Source: a virus
Direction: 5' to 3' (one strand)
Length of the DNA stretch: 32,511 nt
Virus record (IMG/VR): IMGVR_UViG_3300022916_000054
Span: 1 to 32,511 of that record
This document shows, one piece after another, positions 1 through 8,374 of this stretch. Position 1 is the first letter of the stretch; each line of letters starts with the position of its first letter. The translations under genes and the position numbers were made by a program. Under the pieces are notes generated by a model. That model was not told the origin of the DNA. It ran no database searches and saw only the letters and a program-made list of their open reading frames with translations.

Positions 1-1
1 A

Positions 2-100
2 CTTGAGGACCAGGTTCTTGACTTCGAATCTGAACTTGGAGTATTTAGGAGCATTCTTACATTGGGTATCGCAGGATTTAATACAGGAGAGATCATATAA
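2..100 (+). CDS. C-terminal end of a neck or tail-completion protein (partial)
   Basis: An open frame enters from the left edge and ends at TAA 98-100, giving 32 codons that finish with the residues FNTGEII. It stops 13 bases before the next start, and the GGAGG of that start lies just after the stop, so the two look like one operon. The position directly before the major tail protein is where tailed viruses usually keep a tail-terminator or head-tail joining protein. That role is inferred from order only, since too little sequence is present for family recognition. A competing frame over the same bases would simply extend the next gene upstream and lacks a ribosome site. Confidence 0.55.
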   Translation, partial: LEDQVLDFESELGVFRSILTLGIAGFNTGEII

Positions 101-113
101 GGAGGAAATAAAT

Positions 114-1142
114 ATGGCAAGAGAATTTTATAAAGGACCAAATTCATATGTAGTATATGCAGAAGATTCTGCATTTGGTACAGCAGGAACACCAACAGCA
201 AGTGATAGGATAGGAAGAATACAAAACGCTTCCTGGACTGTGGAGAACAACTTCATACTTAGTCAGGGTGCTGGAGAAGGAAGAGACGCAACAACCGCAA
301 CATTAGGAAAATTAGACATTTCAGGATCATTAAGCTTTTTAATAGATAATTTCGATATCTTTGAATATTTTGTTGGAGAAAAATCAGGAGCTGGATTAGT
401 AGCAGATCCGTATCAGATAGAAGAGAAAGACTTTGTAGGTTATGGTGCAGGGTTAATCCCAACCCTAACTTTAGAGTTTGGACATGAAGGTCCAGCTACA
501 GATTTGACTGAAACAATTGACGGGGTATATTTTCCATCATTTACAATAAACATGAGTCAAGGAGAAGTGGCTAGTTGTGATGCTACTTTTAATGGTAGGC
601 ACATGGATGTTGGATCATCAATAGTTACATATACTGCTCCAACAACTAGACCATTTACTTTTGTTGATGGAAATGTTACTGTTGGATCAGATTCAGCAAA
701 GGTTAAATCCTTTAGTCTAACACATGATGCAGGATATTCAACAGACCCAGAGGTTGGATCAAGATATATTGTTCAACCAGTTGCAGGCCAGAGAAGATAT
801 ACATTTTCAATAACCATGTATTTCACAAATGATGATACTGCATCAGTATTATCTGGAAAGGAAATGATGGGCTTGGCATTGGGGGGTACAACCGCAAGTA
901 CTTCAACAAGTGACGTAGCAGAATTTGCTAGTGCTGGAACCTTAAGTCTTGACCTAGTGGAGGGAGCAGCATCTAATGATAGGGTGGTTAATATTGACCT
1001 AGAAAATGTATTTATCACAAATATGAGCCCATCAGTTGATGTTGGTGGTGGCGCGATAGAAGCTACAATTTCAGGAGTTGGATTTGCAGGATTAACTGAT
1101 GGGGCATTAAAGGTTCCAATTAGGTGGTACACTATCGCCTAA
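114..1142 (+). CDS. Major tail (tube) protein
   Basis: This is a 342-residue protein, soluble in character, rich in Thr, Ser, Gly and beta-strand-like segments. It has no membrane segment. The start at MAREFYKGPNSY was chosen because AAGGAGG at 99-105 sits 8 bases before the ATG; an upstream in-frame start would overlap the previous gene. Size, composition and position (immediately before the chaperone pair and the tape measure gene) fit the tail tube subunit that polymerises around the tape measure protein. A C-terminal Ig-like or decoration domain is possible because the protein is longer than the usual 150-250 residues of simple tube proteins. The call rests mainly on gene order. Confidence 0.72.
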   Translation: MAREFYKGPNSYVVYAEDSAFGTAGTPTASDRIGRIQNASWTVENNFILSQGAGEGRDATTATLGKLDISGSLSFLIDNFDIFEYFVGEKSGAGLVADPYQIEEKDFVGYGAGLIPTLTLEFGHEGPATDLTETIDGVYFPSFTINMSQGEVASCDATFNGRHMDVGSSIVTYTAPTTRPFTFVDGNVTVGSDSAKVKSFSLTHDAGYSTDPEVGSRYIVQPVAGQRRYTFSITMYFTNDDTASVLSGKEMMGLALGGTTASTSTSDVAEFASAGTLSLDLVEGAASNDRVVNIDLENVFITNMSPSVDVGGGAIEATISGVGFAGLTDGALKVPIRWYTIA

Positions 1143-1147
1143 TCATA

Positions 1148-1492
1148 ATGAAAAAAATAATAAACTTTAAATTGGAAAATGGGGATGACTGGATTCCGTG
1201 TTCAGTAAGCCTCAAGACAATTTCAGCTGCGGTTGGAAATGACTTAGCTAGGAAGTACTACAAAGAAGTTTCAAAGGGAGATCTTTCAGGATACTTTGAA
1301 GATAAGCTTTGGGTTAGTATAGATAGTTTTGAAGGTATCGAGGTAAAATCCCTCTCTAAATTAAAAGAGACACTTCCTCAATATGTATTTGATAAACTAT
1401 TGGATGAAATGAGAGGGTTGGAGGCACTGAGCCAAGAGCAGGCATTTCGAGTTGAGGAAAGCGATAAGATCGAAGAAGATCCCGGACAATGA
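1148..1492 (+). CDS. Tail assembly chaperone, upstream frame (G-like)
   Basis: This is a 114-residue, mostly helical, acidic protein (MKKIINFKLENGDDW...). The ATG at 1148 was preferred to an upstream in-frame start that lies inside the major tail gene. It ends in a 41-base overlap with another frame, directly before the tape measure gene. This is the classic layout of the lambda G/GT pair, where a chaperone that coats the tape measure protein is made in a short form and, by frameshifting, in a longer form. The sequence itself was not recognised as a named family. The C-terminal 15 residues would be replaced in the frameshifted product. Confidence 0.7.
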   Translation: MKKIINFKLENGDDWIPCSVSLKTISAAVGNDLARKYYKEVSKGDLSGYFEDKLWVSIDSFEGIEVKSLSKLKETLPQYVFDKLLDEMRGLEALSQEQAFRVEESDKIEEDPGQ

Positions 1493-1691
1493 TGAGATCA
1501 GAGATTTTGTTATAAAAGAATATATGGCCACTAGGTACAGGCTATCACCAAGAGATGTTGAAACTATGACTCAAAAAGAAATAGATGCCTTTTTGATAAT
1601 AGGTGACGAAAAGAATAAGATAGAAGACGAGAAGAGCAAGGTTAGAGAACACAAAGCAACAGTAGAGAAATTAAGGAGAACGAAAATTTAA
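1452..1691 (+). CDS. Tail assembly chaperone, downstream frame (T-like extension)
   Basis: This frame is 79 codons from a TTG at 1452 and is probably expressed mainly as a +1 frameshift fusion with the upstream gene. It is open from 1431, just after a TGA at 1428-1430, so the shift must occur between 1431 and the upstream stop at 1490-1492. No convincing ribosome site precedes the TTG, and the in-frame ATG at 1524 has none either. The content is charged and helical (IRDFVIKEYMATRYRL...KVREHKATVEKL), as in chaperone T domains. It abuts the tape measure start at 1692. A shift at TTT CGA (1445-1450) would give a fusion of about 180 residues. Confidence 0.68.
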   Translation: MRKAIRSKKIPDNDEIRDFVIKEYMATRYRLSPRDVETMTQKEIDAFLIIGDEKNKIEDEKSKVREHKATVEKLRRTKI

Positions 1692-2981
1692 ATGGTAACA
1701 ATAGCAGGAATGGATGTTGGCGGAGGAAAAGCCAGAGCTGGTGGAGGTGGATTAGTTAACCTACTTCGTAACAGAGTAACTCTTCCAATAACAGATGTTC
1801 TTGGTGGAATAAAGAAGGGAATGGATACAATAGTTCGTGCTAGCCCAGACTTAACTGCAGCATTTAAAGAGTTAGGTTTAGGTCTTAGGATGATTCTTCT
1901 TCCAATAGGTCAGACAATCTCTAACTTCCTTAGACCTTGGATTCTAAAATTTAATCGTGTTGCTTTCAAATTCTATGAAGATTATATTCAAGAGGGTGGC
2001 CTTTGGGGAGCAATAAGATCATTAGTTAGTGGAATTACTGGTATTGATAAAGATGATGCAGGGAAGGTAATTGGTGCAACATTATTATTTGGAGCTGTAG
2101 CTTGGGGGGCGGCAGGATCTTTTATTTCTTGGATTGCCGCATCCACAGGACTATCACTTACAAAAGGTGCATTAACTGTTAGTTTATTGGCTGCTTTTGG
2201 GGGATTTATTATTGGGAAAGAATATGGGTATTCTGATATTACTTCTGGATTGTTAGGTATTCTAGCTGCTGGTGGGATTTTTCTTGCGGGGGGTGCTTGG
2301 AAACTAGCAGTAGCAGTAACCATCATTGGTTCTGTTTGGCTTGATGATAAGTTACAAGAATGGCAAACCGGATTTAGAACTATGATTGGTTTAATTGACG
2401 AGGTATGGAAGGGTTTATCTGGAGAGACTAGAAAGACCTTCCCACTAGAAGAAAATTTTGCTAATGCCTCCCAAGATGAAATGATGTTATTAATGGCCAA
2501 AGAAAATCAAAGAACTGGTGGAGGCTTAGTTGATCAGAAGTTATTGGGTGGAAAGATTTCTGCATTCGAAGCCGGCGGAGTTAGCTCAACTATAGATACA
2601 ACTTCTTGGACAAAGATGATAGACCAGACTAAAGCGAACACAAATCAACTGAGGACAGGAGATGATTTAACTATTAAACTGCTAAAAAATATACCAATCA
2701 TTGGAGGTCTAGTTAGCGGATTAGTATCTAATATAATTGGGGGACGTGGTGAATCTGGAGATAGTGGAGGAACTAAGATAAGTTTGAAAGATGGGGTATT
2801 GCAAGTTGGAAATACATTGGAAAGTACTGTCCAGAGTATATGGAACCCAATGTTTGAGTCAATGAAACAAAGCACAATAAATTCAACAACAGAAGTAATG
2901 AACCTTCAAAGTCAAATAGATAGTATTCCAAACGAGACGGTTAAGTATATAACAATAAAGACTAGACACGAGACAGCATAA
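1692..2981 (+). CDS. Tail tape measure protein (short)
   Basis: This is a 429-residue protein starting directly after the chaperone pair. The N-terminus is Gly-rich (residues 8-22) and then helical. Residues about 125-225 form several hydrophobic stretches (for example GATLLFGAVAWGAAGSF), the usual pattern for a tape measure protein that may cross the host membrane during DNA entry. The C-terminus is polar and helical (ESMKQSTINSTTEVMNLQSQ). Tape measure length scales with tail length at roughly 1.5 angstrom per residue, so this predicts a short tail of some 60-65 nm. No peptidase or lysozyme domain is visible. The role is inferred from position, hydrophobic pattern and the preceding frameshift pair. 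Confidence 0.75.
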   Translation: MVTIAGMDVGGGKARAGGGGLVNLLRNRVTLPITDVLGGIKKGMDTIVRASPDLTAAFKELGLGLRMILLPIGQTISNFLRPWILKFNRVAFKFYEDYIQEGGLWGAIRSLVSGITGIDKDDAGKVIGATLLFGAVAWGAAGSFISWIAASTGLSLTKGALTVSLLAAFGGFIIGKEYGYSDITSGLLGILAAGGIFLAGGAWKLAVAVTIIGSVWLDDKLQEWQTGFRTMIGLIDEVWKGLSGETRKTFPLEENFANASQDEMMLLMAKENQRTGGGLVDQKLLGGKISAFEAGGVSSTIDTTSWTKMIDQTKANTNQLRTGDDLTIKLLKNIPIIGGLVSGLVSNIIGGRGESGDSGGTKISLKDGVLQVGNTLESTVQSIWNPMFESMKQSTINSTTEVMNLQSQIDSIPNETVKYITIKTRHETA

Positions 2982-3127
2982 TGGGAAAATATAAATTTAT
3001 AGACGAATTAAAGGAAGAACTTTTAAGTATTCCAAATGTTACAGTAGTTAAGACTATTCAAGTTTTAAATGAGAAGAAAAAGAAGAACTTATATTCAAGA
3101 AGAAGTTTTTCAAGAGGTACACGTTAG
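2981..3127 (+). CDS. Small basic protein between tape measure and distal tail genes
   Basis: This 48-codon frame starts in a TAATG overlap with the tape measure gene and ends in TAG directly before the next ATG at 3128, so it is packed without a gap between two real genes. The product begins MGKYKFIDELKEELLSI and ends with a strongly basic tail containing KKKK and RR. No family was recognised. The tight coupling on both sides supports translation. A minor tail or assembly role is a guess from context only. Confidence 0.6.
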   Translation: MGKYKFIDELKEELLSIPNVTVVKTIQVLNEKKKKNLYSRRSFSRGTR

Positions 3128-3514
3128 ATGGCAGCAACAACACTAGGGGGAGTAACACTTGAAAATGTTTCATCAATAGATGAGAATAATGAGGCGAACA
3201 TAGAGGTGATTCCAAGACCAAGAACAGATAGTAGTAGTGCATTGGTTTATGATTTCTTTGGTGCAACAAGCACATATTCTCTTTCTGGAAGATTTATAGC
3301 ATCATCTGTTGGTGCATTAAAGACAAAACTCGATGCAGTAAGGGCTTTCATAAGTGGAAACCAAGCAAGCACAGTAACCCTTTCATCAGATATAACTGGA
3401 AGTATAAGCGTAATTGTAAATTCGGTAGTTATAAATTGGAATAATGAAGCACAAGGAAAGGCAGAATACACAATAACTGTAACAGAGGGGTTGACTCCTG
3501 CGGAGGTCAGCTAA
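3128..3514 (+). CDS. Probable distal tail / baseplate protein
   Basis: This is a 128-residue protein predicted to be beta-rich (TVTLSSDITGSISVIVNSVVI). It follows the tape measure region and shares a TAATG overlap with the large hub gene. Small beta proteins at this position in tailed viruses are commonly the distal tail protein or a LysM/gp53-like baseplate piece joining tube to hub. The sequence does not identify which. Confidence in coding is high because start and stop are coupled to neighbours; confidence in function is modest. Confidence 0.62.
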   Translation: MAATTLGGVTLENVSSIDENNEANIEVIPRPRTDSSSALVYDFFGATSTYSLSGRFIASSVGALKTKLDAVRAFISGNQASTVTLSSDITGSISVIVNSVVINWNNEAQGKAEYTITVTEGLTPAEVS

Positions 3515-5460
3515 TGTTAACTGAGGTTATTGTAGATTCTATAGATATTTCTAACTATGTTGTTAAGTGGGAAACAGAAGAACTAATGTTCGAAGCGATA
3601 ACAACACTAGAGGTAGAAGTTATCCCTTATGTAAATAGCCTTGTTACAATAGAAGTTGGTAATACAATCACAGTTAAAAGAGGATTCTCTGCTGTTAGTG
3701 AGGATTTTGTATTTGATGGATATGTTGACCAAATAGATAAAACAAAGGGAAATAGGTGGACCCTTTCATGTAGAGATAAGTTATCTGATTTAGTTAAACA
3801 CGAAATAACTAAATCCTTTGATGAAAACATTGATACTGAAGCGGGAGTTGTTTCTGATATCTTTCTAACATTAGTAAACACTTATGGCGGGGGAGTACTT
3901 GCGGCAACAGGGGTGACTGTTCAAGATAGTTCTGCCTTACCGAACATAAGTAAGTTTGTTTGTGATCACACAGATGTTTATGAAAGAGCACAAGTACTTG
4001 CAGATCTAATTAATTGGCAATTCTATTTTAAACCAGATGACGGATTAGTCTATTTTGAACCAAAAGGGTATCTTGGAAACTATGGAACTATAACTGTTGG
4101 TGATGAGGTCTCAGATATTCCACAGTGGAAAAAGGACGGATATCAATTGGCTAATGAGATAACTGTTTTCGGTGCTGAGAGTGAGGTAGAAACAACAGAA
4201 ACTGGTCAAATAGGAGTAACCTCTGGATATACCACTTCATCAATAGAACTAACAAAAACTCCAACATCAGTTAAAGTATTTTCCGACGCAGCTAATCCCC
4301 CAACAACACTAAGATCTGGTGGTTTAGAAAATAGTACTTCAAATTTCGATTACAGCGTTGATAGACTTAATGATAAGATAATTTGGAATACTTCCCAATA
4401 TACTCCTGGAGCTAGTGATTACGTTGAAATTAGATACTCATACAAGATCCCTTCTCCGGTTATTGCTAAGAATGATGCTTCCAAGGTTACATATAATCAA
4501 ACAGTAAAGAAAACATTTTCCTTTGATGATATAAAAGATGTTACTGATGCAGAGGCGAGGGCAGTTGCCTTAATCGCAAAGTATTCAACACCATTTATCT
4601 CAACAACCCTAACCCTAAGTAAATTAATAGATCTTAGGGCTGGACAGACAGTTAGAATTATAGATGGTGTAAATGGTGAAGATAGTACTCTTCTAATTCA
4701 ATCAATAAATAAGTCCTGGCCATTTAAAGGAGATAAGCTAGAGGTTGGAGAGAAAAGGTGGAGGGAAGAAGATTGGGAAGTTGAGGTAATGGACAAGCTG
4801 AAGAGGTTTGAAGAGAAGGTAACAGAAAATGTTCAGGTACTTACACACCTATTATCGGTGGATAGAGATATAAATTATAGAAGAAGATATCTTAAGTTAC
4901 AGAAAAAAACATATCCAGCTCAATCAGCAGATTTACTTATCTGGGATAGTGCATTATATGGAATTTGGGGAACAAACAAATGGGGAGACACAGTTTCAGC
5001 ATTCTTATTAGGAAGTGCGAACTATGGAGTACTTGGAGTAAACAAACTTGGAGATTCATCTGGGGCGAGTTATTCAGATGTGAGAGTAACACAAGGAGAA
5101 AATACATACAAGGAATATTTCTTGGACACAATATTCAAAGATACAGCAACAACAACTGCAACTTGGAATACTGGAACAAACGAACTAACATTCACTGCTG
5201 GACAGATCGGACAAACAGAACCAATCTTTTTAGATACTGATGCAGGAGACACAATCAATACAGCGTTAGTGACATTAACTAACACAGGAACAATCACCAT
5301 TGAGTTAAGTCCAGACGGTGGAAGTAATTGGGAATCTGTTACTGGTGGGGTTATTCATAGCTTTACTAATGTGGGTAGTGAACTATTAGTTAGATTAACA
5401 GAAGGTGCAGCAACAACTGCAACCGCAACATATTTAGAGGTGGGGTACACCTTATCATAG
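3514..5460 (+). CDS. Tail hub / tail-associated (gp27-like) protein with C-terminal beta extension
   Basis: This is a 648-residue protein. The N-terminal 400 residues resemble in layout the hub proteins of the T4 gp27/Mu gp44/Tal group: an opening strand region with ISNYV, FVFDGYVDQI, LSCRDKLSDLV, then YERAQVLADLINWQFYF and a conserved-looking IDLRAGQTVRIID segment. After residue about 430 comes a charged helical linker and a Trp-rich repeat-like part (LIWDSALYGIWGTNKWGD), then a Thr-rich beta domain that may bind fibres. It starts in a 1-base overlap with the preceding tail gene and is followed 12 bases later by a fibre gene. The hub assignment is from order, size and these motifs. Confidence 0.65.
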   Translation: MLTEVIVDSIDISNYVVKWETEELMFEAITTLEVEVIPYVNSLVTIEVGNTITVKRGFSAVSEDFVFDGYVDQIDKTKGNRWTLSCRDKLSDLVKHEITKSFDENIDTEAGVVSDIFLTLVNTYGGGVLAATGVTVQDSSALPNISKFVCDHTDVYERAQVLADLINWQFYFKPDDGLVYFEPKGYLGNYGTITVGDEVSDIPQWKKDGYQLANEITVFGAESEVETTETGQIGVTSGYTTSSIELTKTPTSVKVFSDAANPPTTLRSGGLENSTSNFDYSVDRLNDKIIWNTSQYTPGASDYVEIRYSYKIPSPVIAKNDASKVTYNQTVKKTFSFDDIKDVTDAEARAVALIAKYSTPFISTTLTLSKLIDLRAGQTVRIIDGVNGEDSTLLIQSINKSWPFKGDKLEVGEKRWREEDWEVEVMDKLKRFEEKVTENVQVLTHLLSVDRDINYRRRYLKLQKKTYPAQSADLLIWDSALYGIWGTNKWGDTVSAFLLGSANYGVLGVNKLGDSSGASYSDVRVTQGENTYKEYFLDTIFKDTATTTATWNTGTNELTFTAGQIGQTEPIFLDTDAGDTINTALVTLTNTGTITIELSPDGGSNWESVTGGVIHSFTNVGSELLVRLTEGAATTATATYLEVGYTLS

Positions 5461-5472
5461 GAGGAAGATAAA

Positions 5473-6213
5473 ATGGCAAACGGAGTAACAAACACATTCG
5501 TAAATGGAACAGTAGCATCAGCTACAGAAGTTAATACAAATTTTAGTGAGGTAATAAATCCTATTGGGTCTATGATGCCTTGGCTTAAGACATTCACATC
5601 AATATCAAGTGGAAATGCAGATACAAATACAGTAGATAAATTAGTTGATTCAGGAGCAACGTTTCAATCAGATGGAGCAGTAGCAGAAATGGTAATTCAT
5701 AATTCAACAGATGATACCTTTGGTATTGCTGGGACTGTTGAGAGTGAAACCTCGATTGCACTTTCTGCAGACTCTGGAAGTGGAAGCGCAGTAACAGATG
5801 TATTTCCACTAGGAACTGAAGCATATACTATCTATGCAACTCCTGCTTTACCTGCGGGCTGGCTAGAATGTAATGGGCAAACAGTTAGTGATGCTTCAAG
5901 TCCATATGATGGACAAGCAATACCAGACTTAAACGCTGACAGTGGAACAGCTAGATTCCTTAGAGGTGGAACCTCTTCAGGTGGAACTAGTGGCTCAGAG
6001 ACTCACAACCACCAGTGGTCAGATACAGGAACAACGGATGGTTTTGCATCTCAAACTAGTGGGTTCACTAAAACAGATGGGTCTTATAATTCTGCTGGAG
6101 CAAACACAGCCATAACTGAATCAGGGGGATATATTACTGGTAGCTATTACACAGATAAGATAAGCACATTACCAAGCTACTATGAAGTTGTCTGGATAAT
6201 GAGGATAAAGTAA
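5473..6213 (+). CDS. Tail fibre protein with phage tail collar-type domain
   Basis: This is a 246-residue protein. The C-terminal half carries the hallmarks of the phage tail collar/fibre tip family: PAGWLECNGQ near residue 135, IPDLN...RFLRGG, a TSGSETHNHQW stretch with paired histidines, and the closing PSYYEVVWIMRIK. In this family the His pairs often bind metal in a trimeric fibre. The N-terminus (NTFVNGTVASATEVNTNF) looks like a short attachment region. AGGAGG at 5459-5464, overlapping the hub stop, supports the ATG at 5473. It probably contacts the host surface. The collar-domain match is strong by eye; the receptor is unknown. Confidence 0.8.
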   Translation: MANGVTNTFVNGTVASATEVNTNFSEVINPIGSMMPWLKTFTSISSGNADTNTVDKLVDSGATFQSDGAVAEMVIHNSTDDTFGIAGTVESETSIALSADSGSGSAVTDVFPLGTEAYTIYATPALPAGWLECNGQTVSDASSPYDGQAIPDLNADSGTARFLRGGTSSGGTSGSETHNHQWSDTGTTDGFASQTSGFTKTDGSYNSAGANTAITESGGYITGSYYTDKISTLPSYYEVVWIMRIK

Positions 6214-6214
6214 A

Positions 6215-7096
6215 ATGACAGATTCAATAATAACCAATTTAGGAAAGAATGTTTTGCTTAACCGGGGTTACCAAGACACCCCCGACTATTCTGCACCATC
6301 TCAGTTTAAAGTTGGTATAGATCAAACAACTCCGGCAGTTGGAGATACGGATTTGGATGTTCCAATTCCTATAAGTGGAACTGAAACAGTTGATGATTGT
6401 GATGCAGCAGATTGGGTAGATAGTGCAGACATGACAACTACATTGAATACAACAACATTCAAAGAAGGAACTGGTTCACTTAACCTAACTAAAGATGCTG
6501 GAGCAAGTGCGGTTGCAGATACAGACAAGACAACAACAAGTGTGGACTTCACAAGCAAGGAGTTATCAATGTGGCTGTATATTAAGGATAGCACGATGCT
6601 TAATAAACTGGCAGTTACAGATTGTGTAACAATAAGATTTGGTAGTGACAATGCAAACTATTATGATTATACCAGAGACTTAGCAGACTTAGCAACCGGT
6701 TGGAATTTAATCTACTTTAATACATCAACAGCAGATAGTACAACTGGAGCGCCAGTAATTGCTGCTTGTGATTACAGTTATATTGCTATTGAAGCTGATG
6801 CAGCAGCAACAGTTTGGAGTGCTGGAGATTTAATAATGGATGATTGGAAAGTAGCATCTAGTGACGACTTTTTAAAAACAGTTGTTAGTGGGTATCCTAC
6901 ATTTGATGAGACATTGAAACAAGTAACAATGCGTGGCTTCTTGAGTGTAAATGAAGCTAATGGTTATGATATAAGTGGATTCGGATGGTTTAACACTGAT
7001 GGCACCCCAAAGTTGTGTTCAGAAGATAGTTTTACCGCTGAATCAAAAAGTTCAACGGATGAATTTGTATTTATCTCAGTTGACGTAGTAGATTAG
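6215..7096 (+). CDS. Tail fibre-like protein with jelly-roll (carbohydrate-binding-like) middle domain
   Basis: This is a 293-residue protein in the fibre cluster. The N-terminus (MTDSIITNLGKNVLLNRGY) looks like a virion-attachment segment. Residues about 55-210 have the order seen in beta-sandwich CBM-like domains (GTGSLNLTKDAG, KELSMWLYIKD, ATGWNLIYFN, DDWKVAS). The C-terminal part contains GFGWFNTDG. It starts one base after the preceding stop, with GAGG inside the previous gene as ribosome site. Acidic and Thr/Ser/Asp-rich composition suits an extracellular adhesin. Sugar binding is inferred from fold-like pattern only. Confidence 0.62.
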   Translation: MTDSIITNLGKNVLLNRGYQDTPDYSAPSQFKVGIDQTTPAVGDTDLDVPIPISGTETVDDCDAADWVDSADMTTTLNTTTFKEGTGSLNLTKDAGASAVADTDKTTTSVDFTSKELSMWLYIKDSTMLNKLAVTDCVTIRFGSDNANYYDYTRDLADLATGWNLIYFNTSTADSTTGAPVIAACDYSYIAIEADAAATVWSAGDLIMDDWKVASSDDFLKTVVSGYPTFDETLKQVTMRGFLSVNEANGYDISGFGWFNTDGTPKLCSEDSFTAESKSSTDEFVFISVDVVD

Positions 7097-7109
7097 GAGG
7101 ATAAAAAAA

Positions 7110-8216
7110 ATGGTAGAAGGAGATTTCCCAAAAGTTGATGGTGATATATTTTACGCATCAGAGTTTAATGCCTCTCTTATCCCAGTAAGTTTTTTTGGTG
7201 ATGGGAGTGATGGAGACGCGACAATTAGTTCTAATACAGACTTGGGAGCAAGTAACGAAAAGTTTTATGATAACTTAACCATAGATAATACTTTCACATT
7301 ATCTGGTGACTCACCACTAATTATTAGGGTAGCAGATACCCTTACAATTAATGGAACTCTTAGCCCGAACGCAGGTCCAACAGGTGGAGCTGGTGGAGCT
7401 GGAGGTGGGGCGACAGGAAGTGGTGGAACTGGAGGTTCTGGTGGAGGAACCATTTTAATCTATGCTAGAAAAATTGCAGGTTCAGGAACAATAGTTGCAG
7501 ACGGAGTTGTTGGTGCAGTAGGAGTATCACCAAGTGCTGGAGGTGGATCAAGTGGGACAGATGGTACAATCGGAGAGTCATCAGTGTTCTTCGGAGAAGA
7601 AAGAACACTGACAGCAGGAAACCTTGGGAATAGGGGGAGATATGGTGGGGCAGGATCTGCTGGAGGGGCATCTACTGCAAGTACTGCATATTCTACAAAT
7701 ACTAGGGGATTCGGATATGTTCTAGCAGACCCAGTAGACGATCAGACCTCATCAGGTGGAGGCGGAGGCGGCGGAGCAAGAACCAGTGCAGCTGAGAAAG
7801 CCTATGGTGGAGGCGGCGGAGGCGGCGGCGCTGCAGGCGGAGCTGGAGCAGCTGGAGGCGGCGGAGGATCTAGTTCTACTAACGGAGCACAGGTAGCTGG
7901 ATCCGGAGGAGCCGGTGGAGGAGCCGGTGGTCAAGTATTACTTGCATTTATAGAACCTTCTTCCCCAACACTAACAATTTCTGCTGTTGGTGGAGCCGGT
8001 GGAGCAGGATCAAATGGAACATACTCTGGCGGTGGAGGCGGAGGCGGAGCTGGCGGCGGAAAGATATTCGTAGTTGGTGAAACAGACCTTACTAGTGGAG
8101 CAGTTGTAACTGGTGGAGCTGGTGGAGCTGCAGGTACTGGTGCAACAAGTAATGGAACAGCTGGATCTGCAGGAAGTGCAGGAAGTGCAGTATTTAGGCA
8201 ACTGAGGTTGCTATAA
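7110..8216 (+). CDS. Glycine-rich tail tip / adhesin-like protein
   Basis: This is a 368-residue protein. The first 100 residues form a beta-rich region (DNLTIDNTFTLSGDSPLII, ADTLTINGTLSP). From about residue 90 onward it is dominated by Gly runs (GGAGGAGGG, GGGGGGGA, AGGAGGGAG) interrupted by short hydrophobic strands such as GTILIYARKI, GQVLLAFIE and GKIFVVGE. This resembles polyglycine-sandwich adhesins of the T4 gp38 type and other Gly-rich fibre tips. AGGAGG at 7095-7100 precedes the ATG. The gene is G+C-richer than its neighbours because of GGN codons, which is compositional rather than a sign of transfer. Host recognition is a likely role. Confidence 0.68.
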   Translation: MVEGDFPKVDGDIFYASEFNASLIPVSFFGDGSDGDATISSNTDLGASNEKFYDNLTIDNTFTLSGDSPLIIRVADTLTINGTLSPNAGPTGGAGGAGGGATGSGGTGGSGGGTILIYARKIAGSGTIVADGVVGAVGVSPSAGGGSSGTDGTIGESSVFFGEERTLTAGNLGNRGRYGGAGSAGGASTASTAYSTNTRGFGYVLADPVDDQTSSGGGGGGGARTSAAEKAYGGGGGGGGAAGGAGAAGGGGGSSSTNGAQVAGSGGAGGGAGGQVLLAFIEPSSPTLTISAVGGAGGAGSNGTYSGGGGGGGAGGGKIFVVGETDLTSGAVVTGGAGGAAGTGATSNGTAGSAGSAGSAVFRQLRLL

Positions 8217-8374
8217 TGAGAAAACTACTTAAGGAAGTAAAACCAGTAAGCTTTGAGAGAGGACAGAAGTTGATGTGGGAAGAAATTCTCGCACGTCTCG
8301 AAGCTCTCGAAAAGGAAGTGTTTAAAAATGACTCTAAGGGAAACCGTAGCAAAGTGGTTCAACCTGATAACTAG
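8216..8374 (+). CDS. Small charged protein overlapping the hydrolase gene
   Basis: This 52-codon frame begins in a TAATG overlap with the Gly-rich gene and runs 47 bases into the next gene in another frame. The product has a helical core (KLMWEEILARLEALEKEVF) typical of a short coiled coil and a basic tail. No family was recognised. Coding is supported by the coupled start and by the leucine heptad spacing. It might help assemble the tip or regulate the following hydrolase, but nothing shows this directly. Confidence 0.5.
   Translation: MRKLLKEVKPVSFERGQKLMWEEILARLEALEKEVFKNDSKGNRSKVVQPDN

Noticed and set aside
3-113. Upstream in-frame extension of the major tail gene to base 3
   Set aside because: It overlaps the C-terminal codons of another frame that ends at 98-100, and the strong ribosome site AAGGAGG lies right before the ATG at 114.
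1427-1494. Ordinary -1 frameshift in the chaperone overlap
   Set aside because: The second frame lies in +1 (or -2) relation to the first, and no pairing-compatible -2 slip site was found.
7265-8201. Antisense frames rich in Ser, Cys and Pro across the glycine-rich gene
   Set aside because: They are mirror images of GGN codon runs, with no ribosome site or context.
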